Shown piece by piece: positions 55,259 to 64,000 of a stretch of 64,000 bases of DNA (position 1 is its first letter; each line of letters starts with the position of its first letter). The notes under the pieces are model-generated. The model was not told the DNA's origin, ran no database searches, and saw nothing but the letters and a program-made list of their open reading frames with translations. The stretch is from the NCBI GenBank assembly GCA_004298045.1, contig SCRM01000010.1, positions 1 to 64,000 of the forward strand, written 5' to 3'. Position numbers and translations under genes: made by a program. The DNA is from Rhodanobacter sp. GTDB taxonomy: Bacteria > Pseudomonadota > Gammaproteobacteria > Xanthomonadales > Rhodanobacteraceae.

Positions 55259-56734
55259 CTACAGATCGCGGCTGCTGTCCACCGCGCCGCCCGCTCCCAC
55301 CGACAACAGCTTCAGGGTATTGGTGCCGCCGACGTGGCCAACCTTGTCGCCATAGGTGATGACGACGTTGTCGCCTTCGGCGAGCCGCCCCTGTTCGAAC
55401 AACAAGCGTACGGCGGCACGGGTGGAGGCGGCCATGCTCTGCTTTTCGCCGTGGCTGAAGGCCACCGGGCGCACGTCGCGCAGCAGCAGCATGCGCCGGC
55501 GCGCGGCGGCAAACGGCGACATGCCGTAGATCGGCACCGCGCTGCGGTAGCGCGACAGCCACTGCGCGGTGGCGCCGGATTCGGTCAGCGCGATGATCGC
55601 GCGCGCGCCGAGCCGGCCGGCCAGCACCATCGCGGCGAAGGCGATCGCCTGATCGGTGCGGTCCAGCCGATGGTGCGGGTGCGAGAGGTCTTCCTTCGGC
55701 TCGAACTGGCGCTCGGCGCCCAGGCAGATGCGCGCGAGCGCCGCGACCGCCAGGTCGGGATGCGCACCGGCGGCGGATTCCTCGGACAGCATCACCGCGT
55801 CGGTGCCGTCGATCACCGCGTTGGCGACGTCGAGCACCTCGGCGCGGGTCGGGATCGGCGAGCGCACCATCGATTGCAGCATCTGGGTGGCGGTAATCAC
55901 GGCGCGGTTGCGCGCCACCGCCTCACGGATGATCTTTTTCTGCAGGCCGGGCAGCTCGGCATCCCCGATTTCCACGCCAAGATCGCCGCGCGCCACCATC
56001 ACCACGTCGGAGGCGTCGATGATTTCGCCCAGCACCGGGATCGCATCGGCGCGTTCGATCTTGGCCACCAGCGCGGCATTGCCGCCAGCCTCGTGCAGCA
56101 GGCGGCGTGCCTCGTCCATGTCGGCTGCGCGGCGCACGAACGACACGGCGAGAAAGTCGGCGCCGATCTCGGCGGCGAGCTTGATGTCCGCGCGGTCCTT
56201 GTCCGACAACGCGGAAACCGACAGCCCGCCGCCCTGGCGGTTGAGCCCCTTGCGGTCCGAGAGCTTGCCGCCCACCAGCACCTGGCAGCGGATCTCGCTG
56301 CCGGCCACTTCGAGCACGGTGAGCGCAACCAGGCCGTCGTCCAGCAACAGCACATCGCCGGCCTGCACGTCGCGCGGCAGGTCGTGGTAGCTCACGCCGA
56401 CTCGATGTTCGTCGCCGGCCGGCGCATCGGCGCTGCAATCGAGCACGAACGCGGCGCCGGTGACGAGCTGGATCGGCCCGTTCGCGAAGCGCTCGATGCG
56501 GATTTTCGGCCCCTGCAGGTCGGCGAGGATGGCGACCTCGCGTCCCACCGTGGCCGCCGCCGCGTGCACCGCCTTGGCGCGCTTGCGGTGGTCGTCCGGC
56601 TCGCCGTGCGACAGGTTGAGCCGCGCCACGTCCACCCCGTTGGCAATGATGCGTTCGAGCATGCCGGGCGCATCGGTGGCCGGGCCAAGCGTGGCGACGA
56701 TGCGAGTGCGGCGGGTTTGCGTGGGGGTGCTCAT
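55259..56734 (-). CDS. pyk: Pyruvate kinase
   Basis: A 491-residue enzyme for the last glycolytic step. It begins R-T-R-I-V-A-T-L-G-P-A-T-D; A-R-L-N-L-S-H-G-E carries the substrate-binding Asn/Ser; the active-site stretch with the catalytic Lys is L-V-A-K-I-E-R-A-D-A; and M-V-A-R-G-D-L-G-V-E binds Mg2+. The C-terminal regulatory domain is present. The ATG at 56734 is the family start; no strong ribosome site precedes it. Confidence 0.96.
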   Translation of the reverse strand: MSTPTQTRRTRIVATLGPATDAPGMLERIIANGVDVARLNLSHGEPDDHRKRAKAVHAAAATVGREVAILADLQGPKIRIERFANGPIQLVTGAAFVLDCSADAPAGDEHRVGVSYHDLPRDVQAGDVLLLDDGLVALTVLEVAGSEIRCQVLVGGKLSDRKGLNRQGGGLSVSALSDKDRADIKLAAEIGADFLAVSFVRRAADMDEARRLLHEAGGNAALVAKIERADAIPVLGEIIDASDVVMVARGDLGVEIGDAELPGLQKKIIREAVARNRAVITATQMLQSMVRSPIPTRAEVLDVANAVIDGTDAVMLSEESAAGAHPDLAVAALARICLGAERQFEPKEDLSHPHHRLDRTDQAIAFAAMVLAGRLGARAIIALTESGATAQWLSRYRSAVPIYGMSPFAAARRRMLLLRDVRPVAFSHGEKQSMAASTRAAVRLLFEQGRLAEGDNVVITYGDKVGHVGGTNTLKLLSVGAGGAVDSSRDL

Positions 56735-56807
56735 CCGGTGTTTTCCGCGTCTTGCAAAAGTTGCCCCGACTATACGGCAGCCCTCGCGCGAACAAGCCGG
56801 AATCGGC

Positions 56808-57617
56808 TCACTTTTGCAAAGTGGTATTAAGCACTTGCGCCAGGTGCACGCCGGCGATGCGCAGCTGGTTTTCGGCCACCGGCAGCTCCTTGGCCACGTA
56901 GTCCTCGCCGATCTTGTGCCCGCTCGGGTAGATGCCGTGGGTGATGGCGCAGGACTCTTCGGCCCACTGCGCATACGGGTTGTCCAGCGGCGAAATCGGC
57001 GCCGGCAGTTTCGCCGGACCTTCGGCGGCGAGCGTGGCGCTGTATGCCTGCCAGTCCAGGCCGCGGGTGTTCAACAGGCCGGAATCCCACACCCGGTGCA
57101 GGTTGGTGCCGCGGCCCTCGAACTGCACCTGGTAGCGGTTGCCGCCAAGGTCGTCGCGATCGCCGGCATGCAGCGGCTGGTGGATATCGCCCACGAAATG
57201 CACCACGAACTTGAGCGCCTCAAGGCGCGCGGCAGCGCTTTGCGTGCGGTCGCCGAGGATCGCGAGGTAGTGCGGCAGCGCCGCGACGATGCACTCGCCG
57301 TCGCCGCAGTCGCGCGGCGGGTCGTAGTGGCAGTCGGCATCGTGAAAGTTGACGTAATGCAGCCGACGGGTCTGTTGCCAGAGATCCTGCCGGTCCGGGT
57401 CATCCCGCACCTGGTCCGCCCAGCTCGCCACGTCGGCCAGTTGCGTGGTGTGTTCCGCCGCGAGCAACTGCTCGACCGCGGCCAGTGCCGCCGGATCGAG
57501 CTGCTGCTGCGCCAACGCGGCGACGATGCTGTGGCCCAGCGGGCCCCAGGCCTGGGCCGCGGGCACGGCGATCAGGGTAGCGAGGGCGGCAGCCAGCAGG
57601 CGGCGGGGAAAGGGCAT
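56808..57617 (-). CDS. S1/P1-type nuclease
   Basis: A 269-residue secreted nuclease. A signal peptide ends A-Q-A, so the mature protein starts with Trp, the first zinc ligand of the family (W-G-P-L-G-H). Further zinc-site residues are visible in V-A-S-W-A-D-Q, H-Y-V-N-F and H-F-V-G-D-I-H-Q-P-L-H. It is expected to cleave single-stranded nucleic acid in the periplasm or outside the cell. The start at 57617 precedes the signal peptide; the longer frame adds only eleven residues. It follows the RND permease gene by 51 bp on the same strand, which may or may not be co-transcription. Confidence 0.92.
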   Translation of the reverse strand: MPFPRRLLAAALATLIAVPAAQAWGPLGHSIVAALAQQQLDPAALAAVEQLLAAEHTTQLADVASWADQVRDDPDRQDLWQQTRRLHYVNFHDADCHYDPPRDCGDGECIVAALPHYLAILGDRTQSAAARLEALKFVVHFVGDIHQPLHAGDRDDLGGNRYQVQFEGRGTNLHRVWDSGLLNTRGLDWQAYSATLAAEGPAKLPAPISPLDNPYAQWAEESCAITHGIYPSGHKIGEDYVAKELPVAENQLRIAGVHLAQVLNTTLQK

Positions 57618-57668
57618 GGACGGCTCGAGACACGTTGGAGGAAAGCCCATCCTGCCATCTTTGCGCGC

Positions 57669-60600
57669 TCACGCATGGCCCGGAAGTCCCGCCGTGGCGC
57701 GCCGGGCCAGCCACGTGTAATACAGCAGCGGGATCACCACCAGCGTCAGCACGGTCGACACCAGGATGCCGAAGACGAGCGACACCGCGAGCCCCTGGAA
57801 GATCGGGTCGCCGAGGATGAAGAACCCGCCGAGCATCGCCGCCGCCGCCGTCAGCGCAATCGGCTTGGCGCGCACGGCCGCGGCGTCGATCACCGCATCG
57901 GTGAGCGGCCGGCCGGCGGCCAGCGCGTGGTTCACGAAATCGATCAGGAGGATCGAGTTGCGCACGATGATGCCGGCCAGCGCGATCATGCCGATCATCG
58001 AGGTGGCGGTGAATTGCGCGCCAAACAGCGCATGCCCGGGCATCACGCCAATCACCGTGAGCGGAATCGGAGCCATGATGATGAGCGGCACGAGGTAGCT
58101 CTTGAACTCGCCGACCACCAGCAGATAGATCAGCAGCAGCCCGCCCAGATAGGCGAGCCCCATGTCGCGGAAGGTTTCGTAGGTGATCTGCCACTCGCCG
58201 TCCCACTTCACCGCGCTGCCGCTGGTGTCGGCCGGCTGGTGGATGAAGTCCTGGGTGACGCTCTGGCCGTCGAGCGGCGTATGCGCGAGTTTGCCGACCA
58301 GCGAAAACATGCCGTACAGCGGGCTGTCGGCGTGCCCGGCATCATCCCCGGTCACGGTGGCGTAGGGCAGCAGATCCTTGTGGTACGCGGCATCTTCCCA
58401 GCCGGCTTGACGCACCGTGGTCAAGCCCGACAGCGGCACCAGTGCGCCATCGCGGCCACGCACGCGCAAGGCCAACAAGCGATCCATGCTGGCCTGGTCG
58501 CCCGGCGCCAGCCGCAAACGCACCGGCAGCGCGCGCCGCGTACGGCCGTCCATCAAATAGGTGGCGTCGTCGCCGGCCAGCGTGGTGCGCAGCGCCTGCA
58601 CCACCTCGGCCTGGCTTACGCCAAGCCGCGCGGCGCGCTCGCGGTCGATCGTCACCACCTGGCGCGGGGCGTCGGCCTCCTCGCTGGTGTCGATGTCGAC
58701 GATGTCGGGGTTGGCACGGAACAATGTTTCCAGCTGCAAGGCCGCGGTACGGATCGCCTGCGCGTTGGGGCCGTAGACCTCGGCCACGATCGGCGCCGTC
58801 ACTGGCGGACCGGGTGGCACTTCCACCACCTTGAGCGAGGCGCCATGGCGCGCGGCGATCTGCGCCAGCGCGGGGCGCGCGGCCAGCGCGATCGCATGGC
58901 TCTGGCGCTTGCGCGCGTCCTTGTCGACCAGATTGACCTGCAGGTCGCCCACCAGCGGGCCACTGCGCAGGTAGTACTGGCGCACCAGTCCATTGAAGGT
59001 GATCGGCGCCGCAGTGCCGGCGTAGCCCTGCCAGTTTTTCACTTCGGGAATGGTGGCAACCTGTGCGGCCAGCTCGTGCAGCAGCTGGTTGGTGCGCTCC
59101 AGCGTGCTGCCCTCGGGCATGTCCACCACCAGCTCGAACTCGCTCTTGTTGTCGAACGGCAGCATTTTCAGCACCACCACCTTGGCCACCACCAGGCCCA
59201 CCGACGCCAGCACCAGCACGCCCATCGCGGTGAACAGCCAGTGCCGCCGGCGCGCCGCGCGCGGGCCATGCAGGAACGGACGCATCACGCGGCGAAACAG
59301 GTCGGGAATGCGGCCGGTGGCGGCCTCGTGCGCACCGCTGGCTGCGTCGGCACCGGCCGGGTCGGCGTCGACGTGATGGCGCAGCAGGCGCAGCGCGAGC
59401 CACGGCGTCAGCACCAGCGCGACGGCCAGCGAAATCAGCATGCCGGCCGAGGCGTTGATCGGGATCGGCCGCATGTAGGGCCCCATCAGGCCGGAGACGA
59501 ACGCCATCGGCAGCAGTGCGGCAATCACGGTGAAAGTGGCCAGGATGGTCGGCCCGCCGACCTCGCTCACGGCGGCGGGGATCGCCGCGCGCAACGTGCG
59601 CCCGCCCAGCGCCATGTGGCGGTGGATGTTTTCCACCACCACGATCGCGTCGTCGACCAGGATGCCGATGGCAAAGATCAGCGCAAACAGCGACACGCGG
59701 TTGATGGTGAAGCCCATCGCCCACGAGGCGAACATCGTCAACAGCAGCGTGATCACGACCGCGCTGCCGACCACCACGCCCTCGCGCCAGCCGAGCGCCA
59801 GCACCACCAGCAGCACCACCGACAGGGTCGCGAGGAACAGGTGCAGCAGGAGCTCGTCGGCCTTCGCCACCGCGGTTTCGCCGTAGTCGCGCGTCACCGC
59901 CACGTGCACGCCGGCAGGGATATCCAGGTTTTCCAGATGGGCGAGGCGCGCGCGGATCGCGGCGGTGATATCGGCGGCGTTGGTGCCCGCCTTTTTCGCC
60001 ACGGCAATGGTCACCGCCGGCGCGTTGCCGGTGGCCGGACCGCCCTTGCCCGCGGGCGTGCCGAACCACGCATAGCGTACCGGCACCTCGCCACCGGCAC
60101 GGATGCGCGCCACGTCGGCAAGGTGCACCGGCGCCCCGCCCTTGAGCCCGATCACCAGCTGCGCGACGTCGTCGGCGCTGGCGAGAAACGTGCCGGCGGT
60201 GACCGGCGTGGCGCGGTTCGCGGCAACCTGGTCGCCCGCCTGCGCCACGACGTTGGCCGCGCGCAGGGCGTTGACCAGGTCGGCAACCCGCAGGTTGTAG
60301 CTGGCCAGCTTGCCGGGATCGAGCTCGACCAACACCACGCGATCGGGCGCGCCGATGGTGTAGACGTCGCGGGTGCCGGGGATGCGCTTGAGGTCGGTTT
60401 CCAGCGTACGCGCGACCTGGGCGAGTTGTTCCGGACCGGTGTCGGCGCGATCGCTCCACAGCGTGAGCGCCATCACCGGCACATCGTCGATCCCCATCGG
60501 CCGCACTACCGGCTGGCCGACGCCGAGGCCGGGCGGCACGAAATCGCGCTCCTGGAATACGCGGTTGTACAGCCGCACGATCGCGGCCTGGCGCGGCACG

Positions 60601-60917
60601 CCCACCTTGAACTCCACGGTGACCACCGCCACGCCCGGCCGGCTCATCGAGTACACGTGCTTGACGCCCTCCAGCTCCGAGAGCTTCTGCTCCAACGGAT
60701 AGGCCACAAGGTTTTCCACCGCGCGGGTGGAGGCGCCGGGAAACGGCACGGTGACGTTCGCCATCGTCACGTCGATCTGCGGCTCTTCTTCGCGCGGCGT
60801 GATCATGATCGCCGCGAAACCGAGCAGCAGCGCCGCCAACGCCAGCACCGGCGTAAGCGGAGAAGACTGGAACCAGCGCGCGATGCGGCCGGTGAAGTGC
60901 AACCCCGGCGCACTCAT
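57669..60917 (-). CDS. RND-family efflux transporter permease
   Basis: A 1082-residue inner-membrane RND pump with 12 expected helices. N-terminal helix, then the porter-domain segment P-F-P-G-A-S-T-R-A-V-E-N; the proton-relay helix holds G-I-L-V-D-D-A-I-V-V-V-E-N-I with the Asp pair. It is closest in appearance to a widespread subgroup found next to small DUF2892 proteins, distinct from AcrB and CzcA. Substrate unknown. Its ATG overlaps the adaptor stop by four bases. No outer-membrane factor gene is present in the operon. Confidence 0.92.
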   Translation of the reverse strand: MSAPGLHFTGRIARWFQSSPLTPVLALAALLLGFAAIMITPREEEPQIDVTMANVTVPFPGASTRAVENLVAYPLEQKLSELEGVKHVYSMSRPGVAVVTVEFKVGVPRQAAIVRLYNRVFQERDFVPPGLGVGQPVVRPMGIDDVPVMALTLWSDRADTGPEQLAQVARTLETDLKRIPGTRDVYTIGAPDRVVLVELDPGKLASYNLRVADLVNALRAANVVAQAGDQVAANRATPVTAGTFLASADDVAQLVIGLKGGAPVHLADVARIRAGGEVPVRYAWFGTPAGKGGPATGNAPAVTIAVAKKAGTNAADITAAIRARLAHLENLDIPAGVHVAVTRDYGETAVAKADELLLHLFLATLSVVLLVVLALGWREGVVVGSAVVITLLLTMFASWAMGFTINRVSLFALIFAIGILVDDAIVVVENIHRHMALGGRTLRAAIPAAVSEVGGPTILATFTVIAALLPMAFVSGLMGPYMRPIPINASAGMLISLAVALVLTPWLALRLLRHHVDADPAGADAASGAHEAATGRIPDLFRRVMRPFLHGPRAARRRHWLFTAMGVLVLASVGLVVAKVVVLKMLPFDNKSEFELVVDMPEGSTLERTNQLLHELAAQVATIPEVKNWQGYAGTAAPITFNGLVRQYYLRSGPLVGDLQVNLVDKDARKRQSHAIALAARPALAQIAARHGASLKVVEVPPGPPVTAPIVAEVYGPNAQAIRTAALQLETLFRANPDIVDIDTSEEADAPRQVVTIDRERAARLGVSQAEVVQALRTTLAGDDATYLMDGRTRRALPVRLRLAPGDQASMDRLLALRVRGRDGALVPLSGLTTVRQAGWEDAAYHKDLLPYATVTGDDAGHADSPLYGMFSLVGKLAHTPLDGQSVTQDFIHQPADTSGSAVKWDGEWQITYETFRDMGLAYLGGLLLIYLLVVGEFKSYLVPLIIMAPIPLTVIGVMPGHALFGAQFTATSMIGMIALAGIIVRNSILLIDFVNHALAAGRPLTDAVIDAAAVRAKPIALTAAAAMLGGFFILGDPIFQGLAVSLVFGILVSTVLTLVVIPLLYYTWLARRATAGLPGHA

Positions 60918-61984
60918 GGCTGCGCCTGCGCGCGCTGGGCGATCAGCCAGCGGGCCGCCGCGGCCGGATCGGCGGCAATGCGCTCGCCGGCATCGAGCCC
61001 GGCCAGCACCGTCACCCGGTCGCCTTCGGTGTCACCCAGGCGCAACTGGCGCAGCGCCACTCGCCCCTGCGCCACCACGTAGACGCCGGTCAGTTCACCG
61101 CGTTCGACCACCGCGCTGCGCGGCACCGAGATCACTGGCGAACCCGCACCCGCAAACGCCAGCTTCACCGTGGTGCCGGGGGACAGGTCGCGGGTGTCCG
61201 GCGGCAACCCAAGCCGCACATCCACGGTGTGGGTTGCCGGGTCGGCCACCGGAAACACGGTGATGCCGGTAGCGGCGATGCGGCGCCGACCGTCATCGGC
61301 CAGCACCGTGGCGTGGCCGTCGGCGCGCAACGCCGCGGCCACGCCTTGCGGCAGTTTTGCCTCCACCCGCAATGCGCCGAGCGACGCCACCGCAATCAGC
61401 TGCTGCGGGAACGGCGGACCCGCCGCGGCTTCGCCCACCTGCACGTAGCGTTTGGTGACGACGCCATCGAACGGCGCACGCACCACGGTGTAGCGCTGCT
61501 GGGCGGCAGCCGCGCGCGCCTGCTCACGCGCGGCATCGAGCTGCGCCTTGGCGCTGTCGCGCTGCATGCGCACGCGCTCGAAATCCGCGCGCGACACGTA
61601 GCCCTGCGGGGCGATGGCCGCAAACCGCTGGTAATTGGCCTGCGCGTCGGCATACGCCGCCTGCGCGGCCGCGGTCTGGGCCTGCGCGGCGCGCAACGCG
61701 GATTGCTGCTCGACGTCGGTGAAACGCACCAATACGTCGCCGCGCTTGACCGTCGCGCCCACATCGAACGGCAGGGCGGTGACGCGCGCGTTGGTTTGCG
61801 CCATCAGCACCGCGGCATCCACCGCCTGCACCGTGCCGTCCCAGGTTTGCGCGCCGGCCGCGCCGGCATCGGCCAGCACGGTTGCCAGCGGCGGGTCGCT
61901 GGCCGCGGGCGCGGGTACTGCCTGCTTGCCGTGACAGCCGGCAAGCAGGGCAGCAAACAGCAAAAGCGCGATGGGACGCGGCAC
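60914..61984 (-). CDS. RND efflux periplasmic adaptor (membrane fusion lipoprotein)
   Basis: 356 residues. Lipoprotein signal with lipobox L-A-G-C, split biotinyl-lipoyl halves (A-L-P-F-D-V-G-A-T-V-K-R-G-D-V-L-V and V-V-R-A-P-F-D-G-V-V) around an alpha-helical hairpin (Q-S-A-L-R-A-A-Q-A-Q through A-R-E-Q-A-R), then beta-barrel and membrane-proximal parts. The GTG at 61984 is chosen because AAGGAGG stands at ideal spacing; the ATG further upstream would read through the DUF2892 gene. It links the RND permease to an outer-membrane channel encoded elsewhere. Confidence 0.92.
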   Translation of the reverse strand: MPRPIALLLFAALLAGCHGKQAVPAPAASDPPLATVLADAGAAGAQTWDGTVQAVDAAVLMAQTNARVTALPFDVGATVKRGDVLVRFTDVEQQSALRAAQAQTAAAQAAYADAQANYQRFAAIAPQGYVSRADFERVRMQRDSAKAQLDAAREQARAAAAQQRYTVVRAPFDGVVTKRYVQVGEAAAGPPFPQQLIAVASLGALRVEAKLPQGVAAALRADGHATVLADDGRRRIAATGITVFPVADPATHTVDVRLGLPPDTRDLSPGTTVKLAFAGAGSPVISVPRSAVVERGELTGVYVVAQGRVALRQLRLGDTEGDRVTVLAGLDAGERIAADPAAAARWLIAQRAQAQP

Positions 61985-61994
61985 AAACACCTCC

Positions 61995-62207
61995 TTATGC
62001 GCGCGGCGTGAACGCGCAACCGGGGCGCAGCCCGAACCGGGCCAGGATACGGGCCAGCGGGCAGAACCCGGTGAATGACGACTGCAGCAGATTGGCGCCA
62101 ACGAACACGGCAAGCAGCAGCCACCCGTTGGATACGAAATACGCCAATGCCACGCTGAGCAGCACCATGCTGCCGGCGAAACCGATAACGACGCGTTCGA
62201 TGCTCAT
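61995..62207 (-). CDS. DUF2892 (YgaP membrane-domain) protein
   Basis: 70 residues: M-S-I-E-R-V-V-I-G-F-A-G, two membrane helices and F-T-G-F-C-P-L-A-R-I-L, with Cys in the conserved C-P pair. This is the membrane part of E. coli YgaP without its rhodanese domain. First gene of the leftward operon DUF2892-adaptor-RND, 10 bp before the adaptor start. It faces an ArsR-type regulator across a palindromic operator, a pairing that mirrors E. coli ygaV-ygaP and suggests a link to sulfide or persulfide stress. Confidence 0.85.
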   Translation of the reverse strand: MSIERVVIGFAGSMVLLSVALAYFVSNGWLLLAVFVGANLLQSSFTGFCPLARILARFGLRPGCAFTPRA

Positions 62208-62253
62208 GCAAGTCTCCTGGCGATGGGCCGGAAGGGACCCGGCTAGAAGTCAT

Positions 62254-62279
62254 GCTAATTTAGTTATAGCTAAATTAGC
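62254..62279. promoter_or_regulatory. ArsR-type operator in the divergent promoter region
   Basis: GCTAATTTAG-TTATAG-CTAAATTAGC: perfect 10-bp arms around a 6-bp spacer. It lies between the DUF2892 start (62207) and the regulator start (62324), overlapping the likely promoters of both. The regulator's probable -10 box is TAAAAT at 62289-62294. A long A+T-rich palindrome of this kind is typical for ArsR/BigR repressors. Confidence 0.75.
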
Positions 62280-62323
62280 AAGCCATGCTAAAATCAAGCC
62301 GTTGCAACCTACCAATGGTAGCC

Positions 62324-62674
62324 ATGTCCGCTCTCCGCAAACCCGATCTTGCCGCCATGCGCGAACGCGCCGAAGACGCTTCGCAACTGATGAAAACGCT
62401 GGGCAACCCGCAGCGGCTGCGCATCCTGTGCCTGCTCGGCGGGCGCGAGTTGTCGGTGGGCCAGATCAACGAGGAGCTGCCCGACCTCAGCCAGTCGGCA
62501 CTTTCGCAACACCTGGCCAAGCTGCGTGACGAAGGGCTGGTGCACACCCGGCGCGAGGCGCAGACGATCTGGTACACGCTGGCCACCGGCCCGGCTGAGC
62601 GGATCATCACCACGCTCTACGGCATTTATTGCGAGTCCGGCAGCGACAGCGCCCGCAAGCCTGCAAGCCGCTGA
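62324..62674 (+). CDS. ArsR-family repressor of the BigR/SqrR/YgaV type
   Basis: A 116-residue winged-helix repressor. The recognition helix region S-Q-S-A-L-S-Q-H-L-A-K-L-R-D-E-G is canonical ArsR. Two cysteines, Cys36 (I-L-C-L-L) and Cys103 (I-Y-C-E), sit where BigR/SqrR/YgaV carry their dithiol switch for persulfide or oxidant sensing; the C-V-C metal box of ArsR/SmtB is absent. ATG 62315 and 62285 are alternative in-frame starts. It is divergent from the DUF2892-RND operon, which it most likely represses together with itself. Confidence 0.88.
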   Translation: MSALRKPDLAAMRERAEDASQLMKTLGNPQRLRILCLLGGRELSVGQINEELPDLSQSALSQHLAKLRDEGLVHTRREAQTIWYTLATGPAERIITTLYGIYCESGSDSARKPASR

Positions 62675-63799
<1,125 letters not shown>

Positions 63800-63821
63800 G
63801 CCGGCGCCACCGCATGTGACG

Positions 63822-63855
63822 AAAAACCCGCGCCGGGCAACCGGCGCGGGTTTTT
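63822..63855. terminator. Perfect bidirectional terminator after gap
   Basis: Stem AAAAACCCGCGCCGG/CCGGCGCGGGTTTTT (15 bp, no mismatch) with a GCAA loop. It serves gap and the convergent gene at the window edge. Confidence 0.92.
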
Positions 63856-63875
63856 CATGGCCACCGCCCGGCGGT

Positions 63876-64000
63876 TCAGGCCGTGCGTTCGGCCGCGTCG
63901 GCGCGCACGCCGAGCCACGCCTTGAGCGAGGCGATGAACAGCGGGATCGAGCCGAAGATGATGAACACCAGATCGCCCGGCAGGCGCAGCCATTCGATCA
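63876..64000 (-). CDS. C-terminal end of a membrane protein, cut by the window edge
   Basis: The last 41 codons on the minus strand read I-E-W-L-R-L-P-G-D-L-V-F-I-I-F-G-S then I-P-L-F-I-A-S-L-K and a charged tail ending E-R-T-A before TGA (63876-63878). One hydrophobic helix is followed by a cytoplasmic tail. The W-L-R-x-P-G-D motif before the last helix recalls the C-terminus of quinol-type nitric-oxide reductase NorB, but too little is visible to be sure. Confidence 0.45.
   Translation of the reverse strand, partial: IEWLRLPGDLVFIIFGSIPLFIASLKAWLGVRADAAERTA

Noticed and set aside
56460-61082. 1540-codon open frame on the plus strand opposite pyk, the nuclease and the RND operon
   Set aside because: It runs antisense through several well-supported genes, is rich in Arg/His/Gly/Gln with no domain, and reflects the high GC content that removes stop codons from the shadow frame.

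Overview
The window is a stretch of a GC-rich gammaproteobacterial chromosome. Gene content and order point to the Xanthomonadaceae/Rhodanobacteraceae (order Lysobacterales): etfB-etfA on one side and a metB-like gene on the other enclose a variable lipopolysaccharide (LPS) cluster, followed by rmlBACD and a bifunctional xanB. This is the LPS locus arrangement known from Xanthomonas. The genus cannot be fixed from sequence reading alone.

Layout. (1) 1-8.6 kb: 3' part of prfC, an amidase, the ETF-ubiquinone oxidoreductase gene, a two-domain glycosyltransferase, then etfB and etfA. (2) 8.9-25.6 kb: a surface-polysaccharide island. A GtrB-like/GtrA pair reads rightward and converges with a long leftward array: wzm, wzt, a 1682-residue four-part fusion (sulfotransferase, coiled coil, WbsX, GT4, GT2), a sugar epimerase, two small paralogous envelope proteins, an OafA-type acyltransferase, an IS5-family insertion, a GT-C-like membrane protein and galE. 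The leftward array is visibly more A+T-rich than its flanks. (3) 25.6-32 kb: metB-like gene, rmlBACD with 4-nt overlaps, and xanB, which supply dTDP-rhamnose and GDP-mannose. (4) 32-39.9 kb: an AAA ATPase with a probable leaderless promoter, glmS, cystathionine beta-synthase, a YdcH-like protein, two DUF4398 envelope proteins and pilU. (5) 39.8-46.8 kb: an Mrp-type Na+/H+ antiporter operon with fused A and B subunits, and a tandem universal stress protein. (6) 46.9-64 kb: maiA and a loose central-carbon cluster (pgk, tkt, fba, pyk, gap) interleaved with a phosphatase, two paralogous beta-barrels, a TonB-domain protein, an S1/P1 nuclease and an RND efflux operon with an ArsR regulator. The 3' end of another membrane protein gene lies at the right edge.

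How the genes fit together. The island looks like an ABC-transporter-dependent O-antigen system: nucleotide sugars from rmlBACD, xanB and galE, assembly by the large fusion, and export by Wzm/Wzt with a C-terminal cargo domain. Decoration after export would use GtrA/GtrB-like, GT-C-like and OafA-like proteins. Three island proteins share an unassigned domain (SGW, then PD[VI]) that I predict to be periplasmic in all three. The fusion resembles a capping enzyme, a molecular-ruler coiled coil and a polymerase in a single chain. These two are my best candidates for undescribed biology.

No tRNA, rRNA, CRISPR array or phage was seen.
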